In this document: positions 17,372 through 25,719 of the stretch, piece by piece | Position numbering within the stretch: the stretch's first letter is position 1 | Layout of the letters: each line of letters begins with the position of its first letter | Origin: Neobacillus niacini | Lineage (GTDB): Bacteria; Bacillota; Bacilli; Bacillales; Cytobacillaceae | DNA: 64,000 nt | NCBI RefSeq assembly: GCF_030817595.1 | Contig: NZ_JAUSZN010000001.1 | Span: 6,126,001-6,190,000, forward strand | Direction: 5' to 3' | Program-made: the position numbers and the translations under genes | The notes under the pieces: model-generated | Database searches by the model: none | The model's input: only the letters and a program-made list of their open reading frames with translations | What the model was told of the DNA's origin: nothing

Positions 17372-18035
17372 TGTTAAGAGCAGCCCTCACTATAGCAAAA
17401 AAAGATATCTATTCAGAATTAAGAACAAAACAAGTTTTGGGGACCATGATTATTTTTGCTGGGTTAGTCATCCTCGTACTAAGCTTTGCTTTTGACCCAG
17501 CAAACAATACGACAAAAGCAGTTATTCCCGGTGCTGTCTGGATTATCATAGTCTTTTCAGGAATATTGGGTCTAAATCGCTCGTTGGTATCAGAGCAGCG
17601 AAATGAAACGATGCATGGTTTACTGGTTGCACCTATGGATGCTTCTAGCATTTATTTAGGTAAATTCATGGCAAACTTCTCTATGATATTGATAGTAGAA
17701 ATTGTGTCCATTCCTTTTCTCTTTCTCTTATTTGATTTTAAAATCACCGGCAGTATTCTCTATTTCATATTAGTTTTGTTTGTCGGTAGTTTTGGATTCA
17801 TTGCGATTGGAACTTTTCTACTTCCAATTCCAAGAGTAGTGAAATGCTATTACCGCTTTTGCTTTTCCCAATGACAAGTCCTGTCTTGATTGGTGTTACG
17901 CAAGCTACAAAAATTATACTAACGAATATGGAGAAATTATCGACTGCTCTATCCTGGATGCAATTGGTCGCAGCCTATGATGTCATTTTCTTTGTTCTTT
18001 GTTTTTTACTAATTGAGTATGTTCTGGAGGTTTAA
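17371..18035 (+). pseudogene. ccmB: Cytochrome c maturation permease CcmB, frameshifted
   Basis: CcmB is the membrane partner of CcmA, normally about 220 residues with six helices. The first frame runs 17371-17874 and goes out of register after GFIAIGTF. The second frame supplies STSNSKSSEMLLPLLLFPM and the last two helices to 18035. Adding one T to the run at 17814-17817 joins them into a 221-residue protein. As with ccmF, the event is a single-base homopolymer change, here a loss. It is either real inactivation or a sequence error. A re-initiation product from the internal ATG 17844 would lack most of the protein. Confidence 0.85.
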
Positions 18036-18038
18036 GAG

Positions 18039-18800
18039 ATGAGTATGAATCTTGAAAGAGAAAAGGCACCTCTGCCCATAGTAGATTTGGCCTCAGTGAA
18101 AAGTTCTATGCTTACCAAAATATTATATGGTGGTATGGTAGTTTCAATGTTAGCGGCATTCTACTTTATTTTCATGTATGCTGAGGTTGAAAAGACAATG
18201 GGTGCTGTACAAAAGATATTCTATATGCATGTTCCATCAGCATGGGTAGCATTTTTAGCATTCTTCGTCACCTTTGTCTTTAGTATTTTATTCTTAATAA
18301 AACGTAAAAGAATTTATGACACATATGCCTATGTATCAGCAGAAATAGGGGTTGTATTTACTGCCATCGTACTAACAACCGGTCCAATTTGGGCGAAATC
18401 TTCATGGAATACATGGTGGGCATGGGAACCACGCTTAACTACAACATTAATTCTTTTCTTCCTTTTTATGGCTTATCTTATGGTTCGCCAGATGGATGGA
18501 GTTTGGGATAAAAAAGCAAGACTTGCAGCGGTATTTGGGATTATCGGGTTTGCAGATGTTCCCATTGTATTCTTCGCGATTCGCTGGTGGCAATCAAAAT
18601 TCCATCCGATCGTTTTTGGGGATGGTCCTTCACAAGAAGGCGGTGGAATTGCACCTAGTATGCTTGTTGCATTGTTGGTTACGATTGCCGCATTCACTTA
18701 CCTATATGCATACATCCTTCATAAGGGAGTATCATTTGAAAATATGAAAATTAAAGTAGGTCACTACAAAGAAAAATTACGAGAAAAATTGGAAAACTAG
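18039..18800 (+). CDS. ccmC: Cytochrome c maturation haem exporter CcmC
   Basis: 253 residues with six membrane helices. It presents haem to CcmE through the WWD motif WNTWWAWEPR between helices 3 and 4, with conserved His in MHVPSAW and ILHKG. It starts three bases after the ccmB stop, with CTGGAGG upstream, and is intact. CcmC alone can load haem on CcmE, so this step would survive the ccmB damage. Confidence 0.92.
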   Translation: MSMNLEREKAPLPIVDLASVKSSMLTKILYGGMVVSMLAAFYFIFMYAEVEKTMGAVQKIFYMHVPSAWVAFLAFFVTFVFSILFLIKRKRIYDTYAYVSAEIGVVFTAIVLTTGPIWAKSSWNTWWAWEPRLTTTLILFFLFMAYLMVRQMDGVWDKKARLAAVFGIIGFADVPIVFFAIRWWQSKFHPIVFGDGPSQEGGGIAPSMLVALLVTIAAFTYLYAYILHKGVSFENMKIKVGHYKEKLREKLEN

Positions 18801-18812
18801 GAGGAATTAATC

Positions 18813-18938
18813 ATGGGGTTCATGTATGCTGCATATTCAGTAGTTTGGGTAATTATTTTTGGTTATATGCTATTGATCGGAAAACGACATAACAGTCTTA
18901 AAAAGGATATCGAGTTTTTAAAACAATTAGATAGGTAG
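18813..18938 (+). CDS. ccmD: CcmD-like small membrane protein
   Basis: A 41-residue protein with one membrane helix (about 5-23) starting MGFMYAAYSVVWVI and a charged tail with an EFLKQL helix, the general pattern of CcmD, which stabilises the CcmABC-CcmE complex. AGGAGG lies 7 bases before ATG and 12 bases separate it from ccmC. Too short for routine gene calls, but the position and YAAYxVxW signature are convincing. Confidence 0.82.
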   Translation: MGFMYAAYSVVWVIIFGYMLLIGKRHNSLKKDIEFLKQLDR

Positions 18939-18946
18939 AAAAATGA

Positions 18947-18977
18947 AAAAGGCCTGTTTAAACAGAACAGGCCTTTT
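18947..18977 (+). terminator. Terminator within the ccm cluster, after ccmD
   Basis: A perfect 12-bp stem, AAAAGGCCTGTT (18947-18958) with AACAGGCCTTTT (18966-18977), and a 7-nt loop. It probably ends or attenuates the ccm transcript before the thioredoxin gene. Confidence 0.8.
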
Positions 18978-19013
18978 CTATAAAACTACTTATTGCTGTC
19001 AGGAGGTAGTAAA

Positions 19014-19523
19014 ATGAGCAGACGAGTCATTAACTTACTCGTGTTGTTTCTTTTAATTGGAATGTTTGGCTTTTTTGGATATAGTTTAGCTAGCAAAGGT
19101 GACAATACCGATGTCGGGGATCAAGCCTATAATTTCGAACTGCCAAATTTAGATGGGACAAATACGAAGCTTTCTGATTACAAAGGTGAAATCGTTATTC
19201 TGAATTATTTTGCTTCATGGTGTAAACCATGTGTGGATGAAGCTCCAGAGCTTGAGGCATTTGCAAAGGAATACGGTGACCAATACCGATTAATCATGAT
19301 TAACAAGGGTGAAACAAAGGACCGAGTTAAAAAGTTTCTAGAAAAATATAATACACCTGCTGTTTATGTATTTGACTATAATTCTAAAATAGCCAAAAAA
19401 TATAATGTGACGGGACAGCCGGAAACATTTGTCATTGACCGAAATGGAGTCATAAGGGAGCATTATAATGGTCCTGTTACATCGTCACAATTATATGAAA
19501 TGGTAAAGAAGTATGACCAATAA
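19014..19523 (+). CDS. Membrane-anchored thioredoxin (ResA/CcmG-like)
   Basis: 169 residues: N-terminal membrane anchor (about 6-26) and a TlpA/ResA-type thioredoxin fold with the active site WC70KPC73 and cis-Pro in GQPETF. Such proteins reduce apocytochrome c cysteines outside the membrane. ATG 19014 is favoured by CAGGAGG 7 bases upstream. It lies after a terminator, so it may have its own promoter or depend on read-through. It is the CcmG equivalent of this System I cluster. Confidence 0.87.
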   Translation: MSRRVINLLVLFLLIGMFGFFGYSLASKGDNTDVGDQAYNFELPNLDGTNTKLSDYKGEIVILNYFASWCKPCVDEAPELEAFAKEYGDQYRLIMINKGETKDRVKKFLEKYNTPAVYVFDYNSKIAKKYNVTGQPETFVIDRNGVIREHYNGPVTSSQLYEMVKKYDQ

Positions 19524-19532
19524 CGGTAAAAA

Positions 19533-19570
19533 GGATTGAATCACTATTCGAGTGATTCAATCCTTTTTTT
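19533..19570. terminator. Terminator between thioredoxin and SIMPL genes
   Basis: A perfect 13-bp stem GGATTGAATCACT (19533-19545) with AGTGATTCAATCC (19551-19563), 5-nt loop, A5 before and T7 after. It can end both convergent genes. Confidence 0.88.
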
Positions 19571-20243
19571 ATCCACCAATTGGATGATAGTTATAATCTG
19601 CTGCAACACTTGCTTTAATAATCAGCTGACCTGGTTGAATCTGAGTTGAGCTAACTCCTTTAGAGAACGCTATTTGTTGGAACTCTAAGGGCTGAATCAT
19701 TTCGCCGCCTTCTGTAACAAGAATTGGAGTGGGATTGAGTGTCACTCGTAAGGTATTGGCGATGGTTTTCGCTTTATTGCCGGCATTGACTAAAGCGACG
19801 GTGAGTGCTTGTTGGTAATAAGATTCTTTGGACCTCGTTGTAAACTGAACATTCGCCACATAGTTAGCTCCGTTCTCGACAGCGGTATCTACCACCTTTC
19901 CAATATTGTTTAAATCTTCTATCTTCACCTTCAAAATATGGGTGATTTTATAACCCCGGAAAATTTGTGTTCCTTGATCATAGTCATATTCGGGTTCAAT
20001 CCGGTAATCAAAGGTTTGTATCCGATCTCTTTCAATCCCCAATCTCATAAGAGAATCAATTACTTTCTTTGCAGTCATTGAATTCTGTTGTTGTACCCCA
20101 ATTAATTCTTTACCCTCCGTAACTACACCCAGATTAACCGAAGCTGTGTCTGGCTGAACTGCGATTTCTCCTTCTCCCCTTACTTTAATCAAGTAGTTCC
20201 TTTGGCTCAGGATATTACTCTGTCCAGGGTTCTGACTATACAT
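19569..20243 (-). CDS. SIMPL-domain (DUF541) protein
   Basis: 224 residues, most of it one SIMPL/DUF541 domain, with GEGEIAVQPDTASVNLGV at the start and IQTFDYRIEPEYDYD in the middle, both typical of the family. No signal peptide or membrane helix is visible, unlike many Gram-negative members. Family members are often envelope-linked and of unknown biochemical role. It stands alone between two terminator/promoter regions, convergent with the thioredoxin gene. ATG start; a ribosome site, AAGGGTGGG, precedes it. Confidence 0.82.
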   Translation of the reverse strand: MYSQNPGQSNILSQRNYLIKVRGEGEIAVQPDTASVNLGVVTEGKELIGVQQQNSMTAKKVIDSLMRLGIERDRIQTFDYRIEPEYDYDQGTQIFRGYKITHILKVKIEDLNNIGKVVDTAVENGANYVANVQFTTRSKESYYQQALTVALVNAGNKAKTIANTLRVTLNPTPILVTEGGEMIQPLEFQQIAFSKGVSSTQIQPGQLIIKASVAADYNYHPIGG

Positions 20244-20371
20244 GTTTTTCCCACCCTTATTAATATTTCTTATATATAAAATACGTTTATCTAAATGGAG
20301 TATTCCTAGTTCTAGTAACTCTCATATAAAAATAGAATATAAGAGTATTTTAAAAGAATAGATTTTCAAAG

Positions 20372-20399
20372 TCATAATGCTTATCAAAGGGCATACATT
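20372..20399 (+). promoter_or_regulatory. Sigma-E promoter of the spoIIIA operon
   Basis: TCATAAT (20372-20378) and CATACATT (20392-20399), 13 bases apart, match the mother-cell sigma-E consensus (KMATATT and CATACAHT) with one mismatch. They lie 38 bases before spoIIIAA, whose operon is known to be sigma-E dependent. Confidence 0.7.
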
Positions 20400-20436
20400 T
20401 TAAATAATGAGACAAGCAACACAAGGAGGATGAAAT

Positions 20437-21360
20437 GTGGAAACGATCCTAAAATTCTTACCCAAAAACATTGGCGATTTAATCAGTAAAATCCCTCCTA
20501 ATCAAAAAGCAGAATTGGAAGAAATCAGAATTCGCATCGGACGCCCTATAGAAATTACGATGAAGGGAGCTCCTAGATTCCTATCGTATATTATTCAGCA
20601 AGAAGATGCTTTCCATTTAATGAATAAAATCAGCCAATTCTCCATCTATACGCTTGAGGAAGAGCTTAAGCGAGGGTATATAACAGTTTCAGGAGGTCAT
20701 CGAATTGGACTTGCAGGAAAGGTGATCCTTGAAGAGGGAAAGGTAAAAGCGATAAGGGATATTGCTTCTTTTAACATCCGGATTGCCAAGGAGAAGTTAG
20801 GTATAGCAGAGAAGATTATGCCCTTTATATTTAAGGATTCCTGGATGCATACAATGATTGTTGGTCCTCCCCAAACAGGAAAAACAACGCTTTTACGGGA
20901 TATCGCCAGAATTATCTCAACCGGAAACCAAGAAAAAGGTATGTACGCATATAAGGTAGGGATTGTGGATGAACGTTCCGAAATTGCTGGATGTGTAAAT
21001 GGAATTCCTCAAATGTCATTCGGTCATCGTCTAGATGTGTTAGATGCCTGCCCGAAAGCAGAAGGAATGATGATGATGATTCGTTCCATGAGTCCAGAGG
21101 TATTAGTAGTGGATGAAATAGGTCGTATAGAGGATTCAGAGGCTATTCAAGAAGCTGTCCACGCGGGAATAAAATTAATTATGACTACACATGGGTCCAG
21201 CTTGGAGGAAGTAAGAAATAGACCGTCATTAAGATCCATTTTCGATCAAAACATATTTCAACGATTTATTGTACTAAGCAGGTCTAAGGGCCCGGGAACT
21301 GTTACACATATTTTGGATGGAAGTGGAAAAGAACTGAGTCAAAAAGTGAGAGTGATGTAA
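20437..21360 (+). CDS. spoIIIAA: Stage III sporulation protein AA (ATPase)
   Basis: 307 residues; the cytosolic ATPase of the SpoIIIA-SpoIIQ channel that connects mother cell and forespore, related to secretion ATPases. Walker A GPPQTGKTT, Walker B VLVVDEIGR. GTG start with AAGGAGG 7 bases upstream; the overlapping ATG is out of frame. First gene of the eight-gene operon, with spoIIIAB beginning at the next base after its stop. Confidence 0.97.
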   Translation: METILKFLPKNIGDLISKIPPNQKAELEEIRIRIGRPIEITMKGAPRFLSYIIQQEDAFHLMNKISQFSIYTLEEELKRGYITVSGGHRIGLAGKVILEEGKVKAIRDIASFNIRIAKEKLGIAEKIMPFIFKDSWMHTMIVGPPQTGKTTLLRDIARIISTGNQEKGMYAYKVGIVDERSEIAGCVNGIPQMSFGHRLDVLDACPKAEGMMMMIRSMSPEVLVVDEIGRIEDSEAIQEAVHAGIKLIMTTHGSSLEEVRNRPSLRSIFDQNIFQRFIVLSRSKGPGTVTHILDGSGKELSQKVRVM

Positions 21361-21876
21361 ATGGTTAAGTTAATTGGCGCCATTTTTATTATACTCGCCA
21401 CCACTTGGACAGGCTTTGAAGCCGCCAAACATTTAAGCGAGCGACCGAGACAGCTTAGGCAGTTAAAATCTGCACTACAATCACTTGAAGCAGAAATTAT
21501 GTATGGTCATACACCCTTGCATGAGGCTGCAAGGAGATTGGCTGCACAACTATCTAAGCCATTGTCATCCTTCTTTGAAAACTTTGCAAAGAAATTGACT
21601 GACACTGAAACAACAGTAAAAGAAGCCTGGGAAGACAGCTTGAAGGAGGTTTGGAAACAAACAGCTTTTAAACAAGGTGAATTTGAAATCATGAAACAAT
21701 TCGGGGAGACCCTCGGCAGGCATGATCGTATTTCCCAGCAAAAACATATTATGCTAACTCTTTCCCATCTTGAAAGAGAAGAAGCGGATGCCATTGAAAG
21801 CCAAGCAAAATACGAAAAAATGGTAAAGAGTTTAGGGTTCTTTTCAGGATTATTGTTGATTATTTTATTAATTTAG
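21361..21876 (+). CDS. spoIIIAB: Stage III sporulation protein AB
   Basis: 171 residues with a membrane helix at each end and a helical, charged middle; similar in plan to GspF-type components. It starts directly after spoIIIAA (no spacer), so coupled translation is likely. Length and the SERPRQLRQL motif fit the family. Mother-cell membrane protein of the SpoIIIA channel. Confidence 0.95.
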   Translation: MVKLIGAIFIILATTWTGFEAAKHLSERPRQLRQLKSALQSLEAEIMYGHTPLHEAARRLAAQLSKPLSSFFENFAKKLTDTETTVKEAWEDSLKEVWKQTAFKQGEFEIMKQFGETLGRHDRISQQKHIMLTLSHLEREEADAIESQAKYEKMVKSLGFFSGLLLIILLI

Positions 21877-21887
21877 GAGGAAAAGCA

Positions 21888-22091
21888 ATGGGCCTAGAAG
21901 TGGATATTATTTTTAAAATAGCAGGAGTGGGCATAGTGGTTGCGTTTTTGCATACCGTTCTTGATCAGGTTGGGAAAAAGGAATATGCCCAGTGGGTAAC
22001 ACTATTTGGCTTTATTTATATTTTGTTTCAAGTTGCCTCAATTGTTGATGATCTCTTCCAGAAAATAAAATCTGTCTTTTTGTTTCAATAG
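21888..22091 (+). CDS. spoIIIAC: Stage III sporulation protein AC
   Basis: 67 residues, two membrane helices, with the family's DIIFKIAGVGI start and HTVLDQVGKKEYAQWVTLFG loop. AGGAGG 7 bases before ATG. Small membrane component of the SpoIIIA complex. Confidence 0.95.
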   Translation: MGLEVDIIFKIAGVGIVVAFLHTVLDQVGKKEYAQWVTLFGFIYILFQVASIVDDLFQKIKSVFLFQ

Positions 22092-22107
22092 AAAGGAGGG
22101 CTTTGCC

Positions 22108-22497
22108 ATTGAAATTATTAAAATAGTTGGCGTGGCTCTTGTCGCAACCTTCCTAGCATTAATAATAAAAGAGCAAAAACCTAATTTCGCTTTCCTCTTA
22201 ATTGTATTTGTTGGCTGCAGCATTTTTCTATTTCTAGTCGATAAAATTTATGAAATTATTCATATGCTTGAAAAACTTGCTGTGAATGCAAATGTAAATC
22301 TGATTTACGTTGAGACCATTCTAAAAATCATTGGAATCGCCTATATTGCTGAGTTTGCATCTCAAATTACTAAGGACGCTGGCCAGGGGGCAGTGGCTTC
22401 TAAAATAGAACTTGCTGGAAAGGTGTTAATTCTTGCCATGGCAATACCAATATTAACTGTCATGATTGAAACAATAATCAAGCTGATTCCAAGCTAG
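22108..22497 (+). CDS. spoIIIAD: Stage III sporulation protein AD, apparent ATT start
   Basis: The conserved protein begins xEIIKIVGVALVATF, but no ATG, GTG or TTG starts that segment. The codon that lines up with family N-termini is ATT at 22108, and AAAGGAGGG ends 7 bases before it, an ideal distance. The first canonical start, GTG 22132, would lose eight conserved residues and stand about 31 bases from the ribosome site. With ATT the product is 129 residues (B. subtilis about 133), with three or four membrane helices and the family's NANVNLIYVETILKIIGIAYIAEF. ATT initiation is rare (known for infC), which makes this gene unusual. Confidence 0.85.
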   Translation: MEIIKIVGVALVATFLALIIKEQKPNFAFLLIVFVGCSIFLFLVDKIYEIIHMLEKLAVNANVNLIYVETILKIIGIAYIAEFASQITKDAGQGAVASKIELAGKVLILAMAIPILTVMIETIIKLIPS

Positions 22498-22521
22498 TGT
22501 TTTGAAAACAAGAGGTGAAAA

Positions 22522-23724
22522 ATGATGAAGCAAAGGCTGCAGTTTATTCCCATTATGATTCTATTATTTTTATTTTTTACTTCAACAAGTGTACAAGCTA
22601 ACGAAGAAGCAAATGTTGAGAGCACACCTCTATCGCCACAGGAATTAGTGGATGCCCAGCTTGAAACAATGGATTTAACAGAACTTAAACAATATTGGGA
22701 GGATATACAAAATAAATATGGCGGTTTCCTCCCTGAAAGCCAGAAAGGCAGTCTGTATGATTTTGTCAAGGGAGACAAGCAATTCTCCTTCAAGGAATGG
22801 ACCCATGGAATCATTAAATTTTTGTTTCATGAATTCGTCGTAAATGGAAAACTGCTTGGTTCATTAATCCTTCTTACGATATTCAGTATGTTTCTTCAAT
22901 CGATGCAAAATGCATTTGAGAGCAGTACGATCAGTAAAGTGGCGTATTCCATTGTCTATATGGTCCTAGTCATTATTGCCCTTAATAGTTTTCATATCGT
23001 CATAGAATACACCAATGAGGCAATAGGCAGCATGATTTCATTCGTGCTGGCACTGATCCCGCTTTTATTAGCCTTAATTGCTTCGTCTGGAGGAATAATC
23101 TCAGCCGCTTTCTTTCACCCGGTTATTTTGTTTTTAATGAATATCAGCGGAATGTTCATGCAATTTGTTATTCTCCCGCTTCTCTTTTTGGCTACGCTTT
23201 TAAGTATTGTCAGTACGATGTCCGACCAGTATAAGGTGACACAGCTGGCCCAGCTTTTAAGAAACTGGAGCATTGGCTTAATGGGGCTTTTCTTGACCGT
23301 TTTTCTGGGAGTCATTTCGGTCCAGGGTGCTTCTACCGCCATAACAGATGGTGTGGCCATTCGTACAGCGAAATTCGTTACAGGTAACTTTATCCCTGTC
23401 ATTGGCAGAATTTTCACTGACGCAGCAGATACAGTAGTCAGTGCTTCCGGATTATTGAAGAATTCAGTTGGAATTGCAGGGGTAGCCATTCTCCTCATTA
23501 TCGTTGCTTTCCCTGCTTTTAAAATTCTGATGATTGCGTTTATCTATAAATTTGCAGCAGCGATATTACAGCCCTTAGGCGGGGGTCCGGTTATAAAATG
23601 CTTAGATATAATCAGTAAAAGTGTTATCTATGTTTTTGCTGCACTGGGTATTGTCTCTCTCATGTTCTTTTTAAGTATTACAGTAATTGTCGCAGCCGGG
23701 AATTTAACAATGATGATGAGATAG
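22522..23724 (+). CDS. spoIIIAE: Stage III sporulation protein AE
   Basis: 400 residues: signal peptide (about 1-26), an extracytoplasmic N-terminal region, then about seven membrane helices; the largest membrane subunit of the SpoIIIA channel. LPESQKGSLYDFVKGDKQFS and the poly-helix C-terminus are typical. AGAGGTG lies before ATG 22522; a second ATG follows directly. Confidence 0.96.
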   Translation: MMKQRLQFIPIMILLFLFFTSTSVQANEEANVESTPLSPQELVDAQLETMDLTELKQYWEDIQNKYGGFLPESQKGSLYDFVKGDKQFSFKEWTHGIIKFLFHEFVVNGKLLGSLILLTIFSMFLQSMQNAFESSTISKVAYSIVYMVLVIIALNSFHIVIEYTNEAIGSMISFVLALIPLLLALIASSGGIISAAFFHPVILFLMNISGMFMQFVILPLLFLATLLSIVSTMSDQYKVTQLAQLLRNWSIGLMGLFLTVFLGVISVQGASTAITDGVAIRTAKFVTGNFIPVIGRIFTDAADTVVSASGLLKNSVGIAGVAILLIIVAFPAFKILMIAFIYKFAAAILQPLGGGPVIKCLDIISKSVIYVFAALGIVSLMFFLSITVIVAAGNLTMMMR

Positions 23725-23735
23725 GGGAGAACGTT

Positions 23736-24356
23736 ATGGAGTTTTTAATAGAATGGGTTACGAATATCATCCTATTTATTCTTTTAGCAACCGTTATTGA
23801 CATGCTGCTGCCTAATACGGGGTTACAAAAATATACGAAAATGGTTACAGGACTCCTGCTTATTGCGATCATCCTTACACCAATTTTTAAGCTAATCTCT
23901 AAGGACTTTGAAACAGTGATGGCTCAAATTCCAACTTTTCAGGATTCTGGAGAAAAAAATATGGAAAATTTAATAGAAATGCAGAAAAAAGAAATACAAG
24001 CCTCCAATCATGCATATATTTTAGAAACAATGGCTGTCCAGCTTGAAAAGGGAGTAGAGGAGGAGTTGATGGAACAATTTGGTTTAGAAATTGCAAAAAT
24101 AGAGCTGACAACCAAGAATGATAGTCAAGAATCATTCCCTGACAATCTAGAAATGGTTACAGTGCACCTAAAGCAGCCGGAAACATCCGTCACGACAGTT
24201 GAAGCCATACAACCAGTTAGTATTACTACAGATACACCTCTTCCATCTAAGGATCCAACAGAAGAATCCGAAAAAATCGCCGCATTTCTTTCGAAACAAT
24301 GGAATGTAACCGAAAAAACAATTGATGTCTCGGTTGAAGGGGGGATGAATAAGTAG
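23736..24356 (+). CDS. spoIIIAF: Stage III sporulation protein AF
   Basis: 206 residues: two N-terminal membrane helices (about 7-28 and 35-53), then a soluble domain facing the intermembrane space. FLIEWVTNIILFILLATVID and GLLLIAIILTPIFKL are family hallmarks. GGGGAG precedes the ATG; 11 bases separate it from spoIIIAE. Confidence 0.94.
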   Translation: MEFLIEWVTNIILFILLATVIDMLLPNTGLQKYTKMVTGLLLIAIILTPIFKLISKDFETVMAQIPTFQDSGEKNMENLIEMQKKEIQASNHAYILETMAVQLEKGVEEELMEQFGLEIAKIELTTKNDSQESFPDNLEMVTVHLKQPETSVTTVEAIQPVSITTDTPLPSKDPTEESEKIAAFLSKQWNVTEKTIDVSVEGGMNK

Positions 24357-24357
24357 A

Positions 24358-25008
24358 ATGGAAAATAATAAAGGACCATTTTCATGGTTGAAAAACATAT
24401 TTGCTAAGGGTGAGACTTCCGATAAAAAGTCCGGGAAATATCAATATATGATTCTAGTGCTATGCATTGGTGCTGCATTCATGATTGTCGGAAATGTAGT
24501 TTTCTCCGATAAATCAGCTCCACTTGATAGTAAGGCCGTAACCAGCACCCAAGCAGAAGCAACAGATGTTGAGGCATTTAGCCTTAAGAAGGACTCAAAT
24601 AATAAAAGTATTGCTGGATATGAGGAAGAGTACGAGAAGCAGCTTAAGAAGGCACTAGAAGAAATGCTGGGTGTCGACGATGTAACGGTTGTAGTGAACA
24701 TTGATTCAACTGACAAGAAGGTGCTTGAAAAAAATACCGTAACAAAATCTCAAACAACGGAAGAAAAAGACAACGAGGGTGGGGAACGAAAGGTACAGGA
24801 TACCTCCACGGACGAGCAATTAGTCATCATTCGTGAAGGAGAGAAAGAGGTACCCATTGTAGTTGAATATCAAAAACCAGCTATTCGTGGAGTGTTAGTG
24901 GTAGCGAAAGGTGCAGAAAATATTCAAGTTAAAAAATGGATTATCGAGGCAGTAACAAGGTCGCTTGATGTACCAAGTCATCGCGTTGCCGTTATGCCTA
25001 AAAAATAA
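24358..25008 (+). CDS. spoIIIAG: Stage III sporulation protein AG
   Basis: 216 residues: one membrane helix (about 31-48), then the ring-building domain that forms the large SpoIIIAG channel ring in the intermembrane space. YEKQLKKALEEMLGVDDVTVVVNI and the C-terminal VTRSLDVPSHRVAVMPK are conserved. The start follows the spoIIIAF stop by 1 base; GGGGGG upstream is somewhat distant. Confidence 0.95.
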   Translation: MENNKGPFSWLKNIFAKGETSDKKSGKYQYMILVLCIGAAFMIVGNVVFSDKSAPLDSKAVTSTQAEATDVEAFSLKKDSNNKSIAGYEEEYEKQLKKALEEMLGVDDVTVVVNIDSTDKKVLEKNTVTKSQTTEEKDNEGGERKVQDTSTDEQLVIIREGEKEVPIVVEYQKPAIRGVLVVAKGAENIQVKKWIIEAVTRSLDVPSHRVAVMPKK

Positions 25009-25025
25009 AAGGAGGAATTTTAAAA

Positions 25026-25586
25026 ATGCTATTGAAAAAACAAACAGTTTGGTTATTAACAATGTTAAGTTTGGTGGTTGTATTATCCGTTTATTACATC
25101 ACTTCACCTGAACAAAAAAGTAATGAACTTGCTGCAGTAAAACAAGAAGAGAAAGCAGATCAAAAGGAAAAAGAAACGAAAACTGATTCTGAAGCCAAAG
25201 AAGGCGACACTGTTATTTCACAAGTTGCAGGTGATGAAGAATTTGAAGCGCTTCGGTTAAAGCTTCAAGATGATCGCAGCGAATTAAAGGAACAATTAAA
25301 CGCTGTAGTTGCCACGACTGATCTACCCGCTGCTGAAAGAAGCGAAGCAGTGGACCAAATGAAAAAATTAAATGAAATTGCCCAAAAGGAAGAAATGCTA
25401 GAAACGTTAATTAAAGCAATGGATTATGAAGACGCTCTTGTCAGAGCTGATGGTTCCACAGTTAAAATTATTGTGAAGTCTAAGAAAGAGTCTTCTAAAT
25501 CAGAAGCAAATGCGATTATTCAAATGGTTAAGAAAGAAATTGGCGAAACTAACTTTGTTGCAGTTGAATTCCAGCCAACTAAATAA
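25026..25586 (+). CDS. spoIIIAH: Stage III sporulation protein AH
   Basis: 186 residues: a membrane helix (about 8-26), a Lys/Glu-rich linker, then the YscJ/FliF-like domain that binds SpoIIQ across the intermembrane space. EAVDQMKKLNEIAQKEEMLETLIKAMDY is the conserved core, and the end VAVEFQP is typical. AAAGGAGG is placed well before ATG. Last gene of the operon, followed by a terminator. Confidence 0.96.
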   Translation: MLLKKQTVWLLTMLSLVVVLSVYYITSPEQKSNELAAVKQEEKADQKEKETKTDSEAKEGDTVISQVAGDEEFEALRLKLQDDRSELKEQLNAVVATTDLPAAERSEAVDQMKKLNEIAQKEEMLETLIKAMDYEDALVRADGSTVKIIVKSKKESSKSEANAIIQMVKKEIGETNFVAVEFQPTK

Positions 25587-25594
25587 AATATCCT

Positions 25595-25627
25595 AAAGGA
25601 AGGAGAGCACAGGCTTTCCTTTTTTTA
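25595..25627 (+). terminator. Terminator after spoIIIAH
   Basis: AAAGGAAG pairs with CTTTCCTTT across an 11-nt loop and ends in T9. It closes the spoIIIA operon. Confidence 0.7.
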
Positions 25628-25719
25628 TTGTTCGTTAACAAGATTATTGAACTTTAATAAGGTATTAGCGTATAGTATTAGTAGTTAGTCTTAATTTTGT
25701 AGTACAAGGAGTGTTCAGA

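Noticed and set aside
13484..17819. Programmed ribosomal frameshifting in ccmF and ccmB
   Set aside because: No classical heptamer slippery site fits either break. ccmF would need +1 at TGG GGC inside a conserved motif, and ccmB only offers a plain T run. Mutation or sequence error is simpler.
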